58,186 nt of DNA from an uncultured Porphyromonadaceae bacterium (GTDB taxonomy: Bacteria; Bacteroidota; Bacteroidia; Bacteroidales; Muribaculaceae): positions 1-58,186 of the forward strand of contig CAMWLS010000010.1 of the NCBI GenBank assembly GCA_947175205.1, read 5' to 3'. The notes under the pieces were generated by a model, which saw nothing but the letters and a program-made list of their open reading frames with translations, was not told where the DNA came from and made no database searches. The translations under genes were made by a program, and so were the position numbers. The stretch's first letter is position 1; every line of letters begins with the position of its first letter. Shown here in pieces: positions 17,201 through 25,964 of the stretch.

Positions 17201-19029
17201 GCCGCCGGATCATGGCTCTCTAAGTCTAAGTTTGCGCGGCCGTCCAGCAGGTCAGCCCGTCCGCTGATATTACGGTATGTATATCCGTCATACACGGCTG
17301 ATTTAATGTCTATGTCAGCCTTGGCTCTGGTGGCCGGACTCAGGAAATCAAGTCCGTGGCCTGAGGCGTTCAGGGAGCCGGTGATTGCGCCCACACCCAT
17401 TTCAGGCAAGAAGGCCTGGATGGGGAAGGCGTCCATTTTTATGTCAGCGCTGTAATTTTCCGCTTTACCGTCAAAACTCCCGTCCAGCGCCAGGACACCC
17501 TGATGAGTGCGGGCGGTCAGCTTACCGGCGTAATAGTCAGGGGCAAAGTCAATGCCTCCGCGCAGCTTCAGCGGCGGCACGTTAACTTTCATCCCACCGG
17601 GTGCAGGAGGCCCCATGAAAGCGGTTTTAAGACCGTTGCCGTTGCTTATGTCACCGTCTATGTTGACATGGCCTGACAGCAACTCAGGAGTGAAAATCTG
17701 CTCTAAATGACCGTCCATATACAGGGTCACCATGCCGTTGAGGCCCAGGTTCACCCGTTGGAGCTCCAGCAGCCCGGGATTACCTTTCAGCGCTACATCC
17801 AGACTGAGTGCTTTACCGGCCGGCAGCCCTTTCAGAACAGAATCCATATAGGGGAACATCAGCATCATGTCTGAGGTGCTGAGTTCACCGTCAGCGGTAA
17901 GACCCACGGGCACGGTATTGTCAGTAAGCAGCTCTCCGGTGCCCAGATAGCCGTCAGCACGTAAGGCTGAGCTGGGAGTGTTGATGCGGAAGCGGGTGAA
18001 GGTCATAAGGCTGTCCGTTATGGCAAAGGTACCGTCAGCAGTCAGTTCCACACCGCAGCGTTCTGTGCCGCTGATGGCCAGGGGCAGCGTCAGGTCAGGA
18101 CCGCAGTTGTAGAAGTCCCGGACATCTAATGTCAGCCCGTGAGCCTGAATATATGAAAAGTCCAGTCCCGGCTGCGGGGTCCACCCTTTGGTGGTGTACA
18201 GGGCCTGACTGTTCTCCACATGTATGGTGTTTATACGTATGGTCCACGGTGGCGTGAGACTGTCAGTGGGAGTGACCGGGGTGGATGCAATCTGAGCTGA
18301 GTCTGCAGCTATGTATGCCGCGGTCAGGGAGTCTGCGTCAAAACGCTTCAGGGCCAGTGTCTGATGCAGCATGTCTATGCGTCCTTCCATCAGTCTGGCC
18401 TCTGCCATGTGGGTACCCAGGGAGTCTATGTACGGCAGCATGTGCATGCGGTACGTGAAATCCTTCAGCGTGGCCCGGTGCAGGTTGATGGTCATCTCTG
18501 TGGGCGGAGTGGGGGGCGTGGGCACAGTGTCAGGGTTGATGGTGAGGTCCACATATCCGTGCTGGAGCAGGGCATCACTGATGTCTATGTTCATGTGAGC
18601 CAGCTCCACGGTACTCTGCTTGAGGGTCATTTCCCCGGCGCCAATCTTCATATATAGCGCTGAGTCAGCGGTTCCCACTGTATATCGGCCCTGTCTGAGC
18701 CGTGCGCCTGAAATGTCAGCCTTACCCTTCAGAAGAGGCAGCAGGCGTACCTCAGTGGTAAGTTCTCCGGCTGCAATTACGGTGTCACCCTGCTGTGTGT
18801 AGCACAGACCTTCCAGCGCCAGCGAGAGCGGGAATTTGAGCCGTAATTTCTTCAGTTCCAGATGCTGACCCTCCTGTGAGTTTACATACTCTGTCACGCG
18901 AATGCGCAACATCTCCTGAAACCACGGAGTGTAAAGAGCTGTTATGGCTCCGGCAGCAAGGAGTATTAGGGCCAGAAGCGTAAAAAGAAATGCCTTGACT
19001 GTATATCTGATTCCGGACGGTACTGACAT
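14248..19029 (-). CDS. tamB: TamB-like translocation/assembly module protein
   Basis: A 1593-residue AsmA/TamB-type protein. An N-terminal signal-anchor (about residues 10-33, FLFTLLALILLAAGAITAL) places the N-terminus in the inner membrane with the rest in the periplasm. The body is repetitive beta sheet (strand pairs ending in D/N-G turns), expected to form the long hydrophobic groove typical of bridge-like lipid-transfer proteins. The C-terminal part (about 1150-1530), with NILGGYVRYTPP and LSFGIDQYDRT, matches the TamB C-terminal domain. It ends in a highly charged tail. It overlaps tamL by 8 bp. Known members connect inner membrane to an outer-membrane BamA-like barrel and support envelope phospholipid transport or protein insertion; the exact role in Bacteroidales is less settled. 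Confidence 0.88.
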   Translation of the reverse strand: MSVPSGIRYTVKAFLFTLLALILLAAGAITALYTPWFQEMLRIRVTEYVNSQEGQHLELKKLRLKFPLSLALEGLCYTQQGDTVIAAGELTTEVRLLPLLKGKADISGARLRQGRYTVGTADSALYMKIGAGEMTLKQSTVELAHMNIDISDALLQHGYVDLTINPDTVPTPPTPPTEMTINLHRATLKDFTYRMHMLPYIDSLGTHMAEARLMEGRIDMLHQTLALKRFDADSLTAAYIAADSAQIASTPVTPTDSLTPPWTIRINTIHVENSQALYTTKGWTPQPGLDFSYIQAHGLTLDVRDFYNCGPDLTLPLAISGTERCGVELTADGTFAITDSLMTFTRFRINTPSSALRADGYLGTGELLTDNTVPVGLTADGELSTSDMMLMFPYMDSVLKGLPAGKALSLDVALKGNPGLLELQRVNLGLNGMVTLYMDGHLEQIFTPELLSGHVNIDGDISNGNGLKTAFMGPPAPGGMKVNVPPLKLRGGIDFAPDYYAGKLTARTHQGVLALDGSFDGKAENYSADIKMDAFPIQAFLPEMGVGAITGSLNASGHGLDFLSPATRAKADIDIKSAVYDGYTYRNISGRADLLDGRANLDLESHDPAANARLTAAGNLSGKTYDWTASLISDGLDLYALHMAQEPTTVTVNLSGNTSLTPGEKKYSGHLILNSLNMTSETSETAIRNAELDLDATDSLTQIWLKNGDLRGEFRAPRDLMGVIDAFSASSVYLDSVIALKRIDVKELQRTLPPFNLDISGGNNNAIADMLAASQGGFKQLSLKASNDTVINLNSRLTGLYTASMRLDTIDFSTQQRGEYLVLKGRVNNRPGTFDEWAHVKLDAYVTSDHAGMEMIQQNIKGQTGFDVGARIDVTDSLATLRLIPLTPLIAYHPWTVNEDNFISYAFADHHIDANIRMKGQGSTAAIFTQHDPNNHEQEELRIQLGEIRIQDWISINPFAPPMRGELNTDLSLTYVNGDLNVTGAVGLDNFYYNRERVGDVAADVNFTTRADGALIANTDISINGVKTMSLTGRLNDQNQDSPFNLNFSMIKVPLSTVNPFLPPGTARLRGVLNGSMDISGDSANPVINGWLDFDSTAVKLNLTGTEYAFSEDSIPVINNVVTINHFPISGVNENPLYIDGTVDLKEMSNMKMDLSFKAQNMQLVNTNRAARGADVYGKAFINLDASVKGNTSFMRAKATLDLLPTTNVTYVMSDAATALQSQATGDMVKFVNFTDSVAMAKADSLTQQTMALLLEARLNIIEGSVINVDLSTDGKNKVRLESSANLTFTSTPVTDMRLTGQLNILGGYVRYTPPLMSEFNFQFADGSYVAFNGDMMNPRLNIHASDQIKANVTQEGQNSRLVNFDVGLSVTGTLEQMDVAFDLSTNDDITVANELQSMSPEQRASQAMNMLLYRTYTGPGTRGSSINGNPLYSFLESQLNTWAANTIKGVDLSFGIDQYDRTRNGSSQQTTSYSYQVSKSLFNDRFKIVVGGNYSTDEDPDTSLANSLINDISLEYFLNARKSMYVRLFRHTGFESILEGEITQTGVGFVYRKKIQHLSDMFRLRRKKRQDSEADSESETDHKVTSPEKTDE

Positions 19030-19230
19030 TGCCTGTATGTGATGAAGCTTAATGTGATTTTATTACATACTCTTAAACCGTGATGGAGGAAATTTGTTTA
19101 CTGAGCATGAGTTTTATACTTTAGCCCTCAAATTTACAAAAAATTATATTGTCGCCGCTAAAATTTTTTGTATTCACCTCTGAATCCTGTAAACGGAGTC
19201 TTATCATTGTCTTTTTTTTGGAAAAATAGT

Positions 19231-19258
19231 TGCGCCTTGAAAAAAATGCTTATATTTA
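19231..19258 (+). promoter_or_regulatory. Possible promoter of the lplA-gcv operon
   Basis: TTG at 19231-19233 is followed about 17 bp later by TATATTTA at 19251-19258, a one-mismatch version of TAnnTTTG. The transcript would begin about 25 nt before the ATG at 19287. That leaves no room for a glycine riboswitch, and none was seen. Confidence 0.4.
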
Positions 19259-19286
19259 CAGCATTAACCATCACAGTATTTCAGAA

Positions 19287-20291
19287 ATGATACATCTTAC
19301 TCTCCCGGGCACTGAAGAAGGAAGACAGCTGTCTTTCTATCTTGCCATGGAGGAGTATGTGGCGCGTCACCTCCCACCGGCTGAATATCTCTTTACATGG
19401 GTGGTGGACAACACTGTCATCATAGGCCGCAACCAGAACCTGATGACTGAGGTGAACACTGATTACTGCAAGCAGGCAGGAATCCGGATTTTCAGACGCA
19501 AGAGTGGCGGAGGCTGCGTGTTTGCTGACAGGCGCAACATCATGTTCAGCTATATCTGTGACCGCACAGATGTGGAGTCCACCTTCGCTGACTATACCGC
19601 GCTGATGGCTCAGATGCTCCGGTCTCTTGGAGTGGATGCCGTCCCGGGCGGCCGCAATGATGTTCTCATTGACGGAAAAAAGGTGTCAGGAAACGCCTTT
19701 TACTCATTGCCGGGCCGCAGTATAGCCCACGGAACCATGCTCTTTGGGGTGAACACGGCGCATATCACCAATGCCATAACGCCTGACAGGTCTAAGCTCT
19801 CAGCCCATGCCGTACAGTCAGTGGCCTCCAGAATCACCACTCTGAGCCGGTATACTTCCATGTCTCAGGATGAGTTCCGCCGCTATGCCATATCTTATCT
19901 TACTGACAGGGAGCTGTGTCTGGCACCGGAAATGGTGCGTCAGATAGAGCTCATGGAGCAGCAGTACCATAACCCCTCATGGCTTTATGGACGTCATGCC
20001 GGCCGGGAATACACCCACTCTTTCCGCCGTGAAGGAATGGGGAGCATGACCCTGGATGTGACCCTCAAGGGTGATGCGTTGCATGAACTTACGCTCTCAG
20101 GAGATTTCTTTCCTCTGGTATCTGAGCCTTCAGCTGTACTGCAGCAGCATCTCAGAGGTGTGAGGCTGGAACGTGAACACCTTGAAACAGCTGTGGAGGC
20201 GGCGAAACCTGAGCTAATCATTCGCGGTCTGGATGCCCGTGCGATGACAGATGCGTTACTGAATATTAAACCAATTAACCAATACCATTAA
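19287..20291 (+). CDS. lplA: Lipoate--protein ligase
   Basis: Attaches lipoate, via lipoyl-AMP, to lysines of lipoyl domains such as GcvH. The 334-residue protein starts at the ATG at 19287; an in-frame TTG at 19230 exists but would lie on the proposed promoter. Diagnostic motifs are RRKSGGGCVF at residues 70-79 (the conserved RRxSGGG lipoate-binding loop) and GRNDVLIDGKKVSGNAF near 122-138 with the catalytic lysine. A C-terminal accessory domain follows (about 245-334), as in ligases that can activate lipoate themselves. It is the first gene of the glycine cleavage operon, 2 bp before gcvT, so its likely main client is the GcvH encoded two genes downstream. No lipA or lipB is in the window, which fits lipoate scavenging but does not prove it. 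Confidence 0.9.
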   Translation: MIHLTLPGTEEGRQLSFYLAMEEYVARHLPPAEYLFTWVVDNTVIIGRNQNLMTEVNTDYCKQAGIRIFRRKSGGGCVFADRRNIMFSYICDRTDVESTFADYTALMAQMLRSLGVDAVPGGRNDVLIDGKKVSGNAFYSLPGRSIAHGTMLFGVNTAHITNAITPDRSKLSAHAVQSVASRITTLSRYTSMSQDEFRRYAISYLTDRELCLAPEMVRQIELMEQQYHNPSWLYGRHAGREYTHSFRREGMGSMTLDVTLKGDALHELTLSGDFFPLVSEPSAVLQQHLRGVRLEREHLETAVEAAKPELIIRGLDARAMTDALLNIKPINQYH

Positions 20292-20293
20292 AA

Positions 20294-21385
20294 ATGAAAT
20301 GCACTTGCTTACATGAGCTGCACGTGCAGCAGGGTGCACTGATGGCACCGTTTGCCGGATATGATATGCCCATTCAGTATGACTCTATTGAACAGGAACA
20401 CAAGGCTGTGCGCACGTCATGCGGTGTATTTGACGTATCGCACATGGGCGAGGTCTTTGTGACAGGCCCGGCTGCCACTGAGTTTGTAAATTACATCTTC
20501 ACCAATGATGTTGCCCCTCTGGCTGACAGAGGAATTCTTTACGGTATGATGCTGCATCCTGATGGCGGTACCGTGGATGATCTGCTGGTGTACAAATATG
20601 ACTCTCACCGTTATCTCCTGGTTATAAACGCATCCAATATTGACAAGGATGTGGCATGGATAGAAAAGTGTGCCGCAGACTTTGATGTAAAGGTTCATAA
20701 CGCCTCTGAAGAATACGCTGAGCTTGCACTACAGGGACCGCAGGCTGAGGAATGTATGAAGAGTGTCCTGGGTATAGACGGCTCTGACCTGGGCTTCTAC
20801 ACCTTTAAGGAACTGACTGCCGCTGACGGAACAGTGGTGCTGGTGAGCCGCACCGGCTATACAGGTGAGGACGGTTTTGAAATATATGCACCCGCGCAGT
20901 ACATAGTCTCTGTCTGGATGCGCCTTATGGAGGCCGGTGTACAGCCCTGTGGACTCGGTTGCCGTGATACTCTGCGCTTTGAGGCAGGTCTGCCGCTGTA
21001 TGGTGATGAGCTTACTGATGAAATTTCTCCCGTTGAAGCTGCCCTGAGCATGTTTGTAAAGCTGGATAAGGGTGACTTTGTGGGACGTCAGGCATGTGTT
21101 GACCAGAAGGCTGACGGTGTAACCCGCAAGGTGGTGGGACTGGAAGTGATGGGTCAGGCCATACCAAGGCACGGTTATGAAGTCCTTGCGGCTGACAGCG
21201 ATACCGTTGTAGGTCATATTACCACGGGTTACCGCAGCATAACGCTGGAACGTAATCTGGCCATGGCCCTGGTTGAAGCCAAATATGCGGCGCTGGGAAC
21301 GCCTTTGCGCGTCCGTGTGCGCCGCAAGATTTTTGATGCTGTGGTAATAAAGAAGCGCTTCTATACCCCTAATTATAAAAAATAA
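20294..21385 (+). CDS. gcvT: Aminomethyltransferase, glycine cleavage T-protein
   Basis: The T-protein transfers the methylene carbon from the aminomethyl-lipoyl arm of GcvH to tetrahydrofolate and releases ammonia. The 363-residue length is normal for the family. Typical segments are the N-terminal APFAGYDMPIQY, SCGVFDVSHMGEV near 43-55, the folate-site RTGYTGEDGFEIY near 186-198 and GLGCRDTLRFEAGLPLYG near 220-237. It begins 2 bp after lplA and is followed after 31 bp by gcvH. It is cytosolic and acts with the other products of this operon. Confidence 0.96.
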   Translation: MKCTCLHELHVQQGALMAPFAGYDMPIQYDSIEQEHKAVRTSCGVFDVSHMGEVFVTGPAATEFVNYIFTNDVAPLADRGILYGMMLHPDGGTVDDLLVYKYDSHRYLLVINASNIDKDVAWIEKCAADFDVKVHNASEEYAELALQGPQAEECMKSVLGIDGSDLGFYTFKELTAADGTVVLVSRTGYTGEDGFEIYAPAQYIVSVWMRLMEAGVQPCGLGCRDTLRFEAGLPLYGDELTDEISPVEAALSMFVKLDKGDFVGRQACVDQKADGVTRKVVGLEVMGQAIPRHGYEVLAADSDTVVGHITTGYRSITLERNLAMALVEAKYAALGTPLRVRVRRKIFDAVVIKKRFYTPNYKK

Positions 21386-21416
21386 CATAAAAAATAATAC
21401 TAAAATACTATCCCTT

Positions 21417-21803
21417 ATGAGCAAGATTTATTTTCTCCCCTCTCACGAATACGCACGCATTGATGAGCAGAACCCTGATATAGCCTATGTAGGCATAACC
21501 CCTTACGCTGCCTCTCAGCTTGGAAACGTTGTTTACGTGGACATGCCTGAGGCTGATGATGATGTGGTGGCCGGTGAGGAATTCGGTGCCATAGAGAGTG
21601 TTAAGGCCGCTTCTGACCTGTTCAGTCCTGTCAGCGGTGCTGTGATTGAAATCAATGAGCATCTGCTGGATAATCCTCGCCTGATAAACCAGGACCCTAT
21701 TGAAAACTGGATTATAAAGGTACAGATGTCTGACTCTTCAGAGCTTGAGAAGCTGCTGGATGCTGAGGCTTATGACGCCCTGTGTAAGTCAGAAAAACAC
21801 TGA
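21417..21803 (+). CDS. gcvH: Glycine cleavage H-protein
   Basis: The lipoyl-bearing shuttle that carries the aminomethyl intermediate from the P- to the T-protein and is re-oxidised by the L-protein. It has 128 residues, normal for the family. The lipoylated residue is Lys63 in ESVKAAS, within the hammerhead lipoyl fold (GNVVYVDMPE ahead of it, VSGAVIEINE after it). The C-terminal NPRLINQDP and WIIKV segments are also typical. The product of lplA at the head of this operon is the likely modifying enzyme. The next gene starts 7 bp downstream. Confidence 0.97.
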   Translation: MSKIYFLPSHEYARIDEQNPDIAYVGITPYAASQLGNVVYVDMPEADDDVVAGEEFGAIESVKAASDLFSPVSGAVIEINEHLLDNPRLINQDPIENWIIKVQMSDSSELEKLLDAEAYDALCKSEKH

Positions 21804-21810
21804 TTGAGGT

Positions 21811-23166
21811 ATGGATACTCCCTCACATCCTTATTTCCCGCATACGGCTGAGGACATAGCTGCAATGCTGGAGCGCTGCGGTGTGAAAACCGTGGAGGAG
21901 CTTTACAGTGATGTTCCTGACAGCGTTCTGTTCCGTGGCCACTATGAGCTGCCCTCTGCAATGTCAGAGTCTGAGCTCCGCCGTTTCTTCAAGCAGCTGG
22001 CACGCAAGGACCGCGAGCTGATATGCTTTGCCGGCGCCGGCTTTTACCAGCATTACACCCCGGCTGTGATTCCGGCCCTGCTCAGTAGAAGTGAGTTCTA
22101 TACGGCATACACGCCTTATCAGCCTGAAATTAGCCAGGGTACGCTGCAGTACATCTTTGAATATCAGAGCATAATGTGTGCCCTTACCGGCATGGATGTT
22201 TGTAACGCATCCATGTATGACGGCTCCACGGCAACCGCTGAGGCCATGATGATGGCCGTAAACAGCCTCAAGCGCAGAAGGCGCGTGCTCATCTCCGCCA
22301 CAGTGAACCCGCTGGTGGCGCAGGTGGTAAACACTTATGCCTCTTATAATAATGTAACAGTGGAGGTCTTACCTGAGAAAGATGGCATTACTGACCGCGA
22401 GGCACTACGCAGCATGCTCGGCGCCGGAGACGTGGCGGCCGTCATCGTGGCTACACCCAACTATTTCGGTATTCTGGAAGACTACACCGGTCTGGCAGAT
22501 GAGGTACACGCCGCCAAGGCCTTGCTCATCATGAACGCCCATGCCACAACCCTCTCAGTGCTCCGTACCCCGGCTGACTGGGGCGCGGACATTGCCTGTG
22601 GTGAGGCTCAGAGCCTGGGTCTGCCGCTGAACTACGGCGGTCCCTATCTGGGCTATCTCAGCTGTCGCCGCCAGTTTATGCGCAAGATGCCGGGACGCAT
22701 TGTAGGTGCCACAACTGATGACAGAGGGCAGCGTGTATTTGTCCTCACCCTTCAGGCACGTGAGCAGCATATACGCCGGGAGAAAGCAACTTCCAACATC
22801 TGTTCAAACCAGGGAATCATGACCCTGCACGCAGTCATGTACGCCTCTCTTATGGGCCCTGAGGGCTTACGCCGTGTGAACGGTGCCGGAGCATCAGGCA
22901 TGCGCCGCCTGGCCGCAGAACTCTGCTTGACTGGCAAAATGAGGTTGAAATACCCTGACAGACCATACCTTAATGAAGCTCTGTTTGAAATGGCTGACGG
23001 ATATTCCGCCGATACGCTGATAAATGAAGCTGCCCGGGCAGGTATCCTGGCCGGTGTCAGAGTAGGCCTCAACGGCCTTCTGGTGGCTGTAACAGAGCAG
23101 CAGAATGAGGAAGATATAAAAGCTTATATTAAAGTGGTTAACTCTCTGAAAAAGGAAAACTCATGA
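21811..23166 (+). CDS. gcvPA: Glycine dehydrogenase (decarboxylating) subunit 1
   Basis: The alpha subunit of the split P-protein, a PLP fold type I enzyme that decarboxylates glycine and loads the aminomethyl group onto lipoyl-GcvH. It has 451 residues, matching other subunit-1 proteins, and corresponds to the N-terminal half of the fused P-protein. Family segments include YTPYQPEISQGTLQYIFEYQ near 109-128, MDVCNASMYDGSTATAEA near 129-147 and TSNICSNQ near 327-334. It lacks the PLP lysine, which is in subunit 2. The stop overlaps the gcvPB start by 4 bp (ATGA), so the two are translationally coupled, as expected for an obligate heteromer. Confidence 0.96.
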   Translation: MDTPSHPYFPHTAEDIAAMLERCGVKTVEELYSDVPDSVLFRGHYELPSAMSESELRRFFKQLARKDRELICFAGAGFYQHYTPAVIPALLSRSEFYTAYTPYQPEISQGTLQYIFEYQSIMCALTGMDVCNASMYDGSTATAEAMMMAVNSLKRRRRVLISATVNPLVAQVVNTYASYNNVTVEVLPEKDGITDREALRSMLGAGDVAAVIVATPNYFGILEDYTGLADEVHAAKALLIMNAHATTLSVLRTPADWGADIACGEAQSLGLPLNYGGPYLGYLSCRRQFMRKMPGRIVGATTDDRGQRVFVLTLQAREQHIRREKATSNICSNQGIMTLHAVMYASLMGPEGLRRVNGAGASGMRRLAAELCLTGKMRLKYPDRPYLNEALFEMADGYSADTLINEAARAGILAGVRVGLNGLLVAVTEQQNEEDIKAYIKVVNSLKKENS

Positions 23167-24635
23167 ATACGCAGTTATATGACAAACTGATTTTTGAGCT
23201 CTCGCGGCCCGGTTGCCGCGGCTACGCTCTTCCTGATGAAAACAGAGCGGATGAAGGCCTTGGAGATATAAAGACTCTCCCTGAACAGCTCTTGCGTGAG
23301 AGTGAACCTGAGCTTCCACGGGTGGATGAACCCACGCTGGTGCGTCATTACACAAACTCTTCCACCAATAACTTTGGTGTGGACACCGGCTTTTATCCGC
23401 TGGGCTCATGCACCATGAAATATAATCCCAAGATAAATGAGGAACTGGCTGCCGGTTTCGCCTCTGAACTCCACCCTCTTCAGCCTGCTGATACTGTGCA
23501 AGGTGCGCTGGAAGTTTACTGGCGCCTGCAGAAAGCCCTCTCCACCATTGGTGGCATGGCTGAGTTTACCCTTAATCCTCACGCCGGAGCGCAGGGAGAA
23601 CTTACGGGTCTGATGGTGATTAAGTCATATCACAACAGCCGCGAGGACTACGGACGTACACGTATTCTTGTGCCGGACTCGGCACACGGAACCAATCCCG
23701 CCAGCGCGGCCTGTGCCGGATATGAGGTGGTGGAGGTTCACAGCATGCCTGACGGAACCGTGGACGTGGAAGACCTTAAATCCAAGCTTGACAGCTCTGT
23801 GGCTGCTCTGATGATGACTAATCCCAACACCGTGGGCATGTTTGAACGCAACATCCCCGTCATTGCTGAGGCCGTGCATGCCGTCGGCGCGCTGCTTTAT
23901 TATGACGGTGCCAATCTTAACCCGCTTCTGGGTGTGGCACGCCCCGGTGATATGGGCTTTGATGTAATGCATATAAATCTGCACAAGACCTTTGCCACAC
24001 CTCACGGAGGCGGTGGTCCCGGTGCCGGTCCGGTGGGCGTACGCGCCGGTCTTGAACAGTTTCTGCCCAATCCCAGGGTCTTACAGGCTCCGGACGGTAC
24101 ATTATATGTTAATGAACAGGATAGCGCTTGCGGCCGTGTGAGCGCATGGCTGGGTAATTATACAGTCTTTGTTAAGGCGCTTGCGTATATTTATACTCTG
24201 GGTGCCTGCGGGCTGCGTTACGTGGGGCCCCTGGCCACTCTTAACGCAAATTACATCATGCACTCGCTCTGTGACCTGTATGAGCTCCCCATTCCGGGCC
24301 CGTGCAAGCATGAGTTTGTTTTTGACGGCCTTAAAGACAAGAGTACCGGAGTGACCACACTGAACATTGCCAAGGCTCTCCTTGACTGTGGCTTCCATGC
24401 TCCCACCATTTACTTCCCTCTCCTGTTCCATGAGTCTCTGATGATTGAACCCACAGAAACTGAGAGCCGTCGCACACTGGATGACTTTATCTCAGCCATG
24501 CGTGATATTGCCGGGCGGGCTGCCTCAGAGCCTGACAGTGTACGTACGGAACCACATCACACACCCGTACGTCATCCTGATGACACTGAGGCCGCCTTAC
24601 ATCCGCGTCTTACATGGTCTGATCTCAAATGCTGA
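23163..24635 (+). CDS. gcvPB: Glycine dehydrogenase (decarboxylating) subunit 2
   Basis: The beta subunit of the split P-protein and bearer of the cofactor. The PLP-binding lysine is Lys275 in NLHKTFATPHGGGGPG, with the PLP-contacting Asp in YYDGANLN near 247-254 and the LNPHAGAQGE block near 137-146. It has 490 residues, normal for subunit 2. The C-terminal ~25 residues (rich in His, Pro and acidic residues) go beyond the conserved core. It overlaps gcvPA by 4 bp and is followed by lpdA after a single base. The split P-protein form, common in Firmicutes, Thermus and archaea, is used here instead of the fused form of many Gram-negatives. Confidence 0.96.
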   Translation: MNTQLYDKLIFELSRPGCRGYALPDENRADEGLGDIKTLPEQLLRESEPELPRVDEPTLVRHYTNSSTNNFGVDTGFYPLGSCTMKYNPKINEELAAGFASELHPLQPADTVQGALEVYWRLQKALSTIGGMAEFTLNPHAGAQGELTGLMVIKSYHNSREDYGRTRILVPDSAHGTNPASAACAGYEVVEVHSMPDGTVDVEDLKSKLDSSVAALMMTNPNTVGMFERNIPVIAEAVHAVGALLYYDGANLNPLLGVARPGDMGFDVMHINLHKTFATPHGGGGPGAGPVGVRAGLEQFLPNPRVLQAPDGTLYVNEQDSACGRVSAWLGNYTVFVKALAYIYTLGACGLRYVGPLATLNANYIMHSLCDLYELPIPGPCKHEFVFDGLKDKSTGVTTLNIAKALLDCGFHAPTIYFPLLFHESLMIEPTETESRRTLDDFISAMRDIAGRAASEPDSVRTEPHHTPVRHPDDTEAALHPRLTWSDLKC

Positions 24636-24636
24636 T

Positions 24637-25950
24637 ATGAATACTGAATATGACCTTATAGTCATTGGTGCCGGCCCGGGAGGTTATGAGATAGCCGCCC
24701 GCCGGGCCGCGGCCGGTGAGCGTGTTCTCCTGGTGGAGCGTGACTTGCCCGGTGGGACCTGCCTTAACCGTGGATGCATTCCCACCAAGTGTTACTGTGC
24801 CTCAGCGGCTGCTTATGCCACGGTTGTGGAAGCCCCTTCTCTGGGCGTGAATGTGACAGGCGTAACGGTTGATTTCTCAGCTGTGGCAGCCAGAAAGGAT
24901 GCCGTTGTGGCTCAGTTGCGTTCAGGCATAATGCAGATGCTCAGCCAGGTAACCTTTGTGGAAGGGACCGCAGAGCTGAAACCGGGCAGAGTGGTCAGCG
25001 TCAAAGGCACTGACTATACAGCCGTGCGCATCCTGATTGCCACAGGCTCACAACCCGCCGTATCGCCCATTGAGGGCGCTCAATACTGCCTGACCTCTGA
25101 TACCCTCCTGCAGCTGACTGAGTTGCCGGAAAGTATGGTCATTATAGGTGGCGGCGTAATAGGTATGGAATTTGCCTGGATATTCAGCACTCTGGGTACA
25201 CAGGTAACTGTGGTGGAGTTTGCTCCTGAGATATTGCCGGCCTTTGACAGTGAGGTGGCAAAGCGCCTGCGCACCCGTCTGAGCAGGAAAGGAATAAAGT
25301 TTCATCTCTCCTCGCGTGTGACCCGTATAAGCGCTGACGGGACAGTGGAATTTACCGGCAAGCGAGGCGCGGATAGCGTAAAAGGAAGTGCGGTGCTTAT
25401 GGCCGTTGGCCGCAAGCCTGTTGTGCCCCCGGGATGCGCTGAAGCAGGCGTGGAACTCACACAGCGCGGGGCCATACGTGTGGATGAGCACATGCGTACC
25501 ACAGCCCCCGGAATATTTGCTGCCGGAGACTGCACGGGGCTCTGTATGCTGGCTCATGCCGCCTCAGCCCAGGCGCGCGTGGCTCTTGGGGAGAAGGTAA
25601 ACCTTGACATAATCCCCTCAGCTGTTTTTACACAGCCTGAGCTTGCTCAGGTCGGGCTTACGGCAGATCTTGCACAGGCCGCCGGTCATAAAGTGAGCAT
25701 ACATAAAAGCAACTTTGCATCCAACGGCAAAGCCCTGGCTATGGCTGACACGGAAGGTCTGGTAAAAGTTGTGACGGATGAAGACAGCGGCGTCATACTG
25801 GGAATGACCATCATGGGACCCCATGCCGCAGACCTTATTACTGAGGCCGCAGCGCTCATATACGCCGGCATCCCGGCCTCTGAGGCAGCTGAGCGCCTCA
25901 TTCACGGACATCCCACACTCTCTGAAACAGTTCAGAAAGCCATGGAATAA
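24637..25950 (+). CDS. lpdA: Dihydrolipoyl dehydrogenase (L-protein)
   Basis: A flavoprotein that re-oxidises dihydrolipoyl-GcvH with NAD+. It has the FAD Rossmann motif VIGAGPGGYEIA (residues 9-20), the redox disulfide CLNRGC (Cys42 and Cys47) in GGTCLNRGCIPTK, the NAD-binding GGGVIGMEFAW block near 166-176, the second FAD motif GIFAAGDCTG near 289-298 and the C-terminal HGHPTLSE with the catalytic His-Glu pair. I choose the ATG at 24637 (437 residues), one base after the gcvPB stop; the open frame reaches back to 24445, but those residues are out-of-frame gcvPB sequence. Its place in the operon argues for dedication to glycine cleavage, though it may also serve 2-oxoacid dehydrogenases. Confidence 0.95.
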   Translation: MNTEYDLIVIGAGPGGYEIAARRAAAGERVLLVERDLPGGTCLNRGCIPTKCYCASAAAYATVVEAPSLGVNVTGVTVDFSAVAARKDAVVAQLRSGIMQMLSQVTFVEGTAELKPGRVVSVKGTDYTAVRILIATGSQPAVSPIEGAQYCLTSDTLLQLTELPESMVIIGGGVIGMEFAWIFSTLGTQVTVVEFAPEILPAFDSEVAKRLRTRLSRKGIKFHLSSRVTRISADGTVEFTGKRGADSVKGSAVLMAVGRKPVVPPGCAEAGVELTQRGAIRVDEHMRTTAPGIFAAGDCTGLCMLAHAASAQARVALGEKVNLDIIPSAVFTQPELAQVGLTADLAQAAGHKVSIHKSNFASNGKALAMADTEGLVKVVTDEDSGVILGMTIMGPHAADLITEAAALIYAGIPASEAAERLIHGHPTLSETVQKAME

Positions 25951-25964
25951 TTACTTATATCATT

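Noticed and set aside
19030..19286. Glycine riboswitch ahead of the gcv operon
   Set aside because: The likely promoter leaves only about 25 nt of leader and no glycine-aptamer-like core was found in the gap.
24445..24636. N-terminal extension of the dihydrolipoyl dehydrogenase
   Set aside because: It overlaps gcvPB out of frame; the ATG at 24637 begins the FAD motif region at the normal distance.
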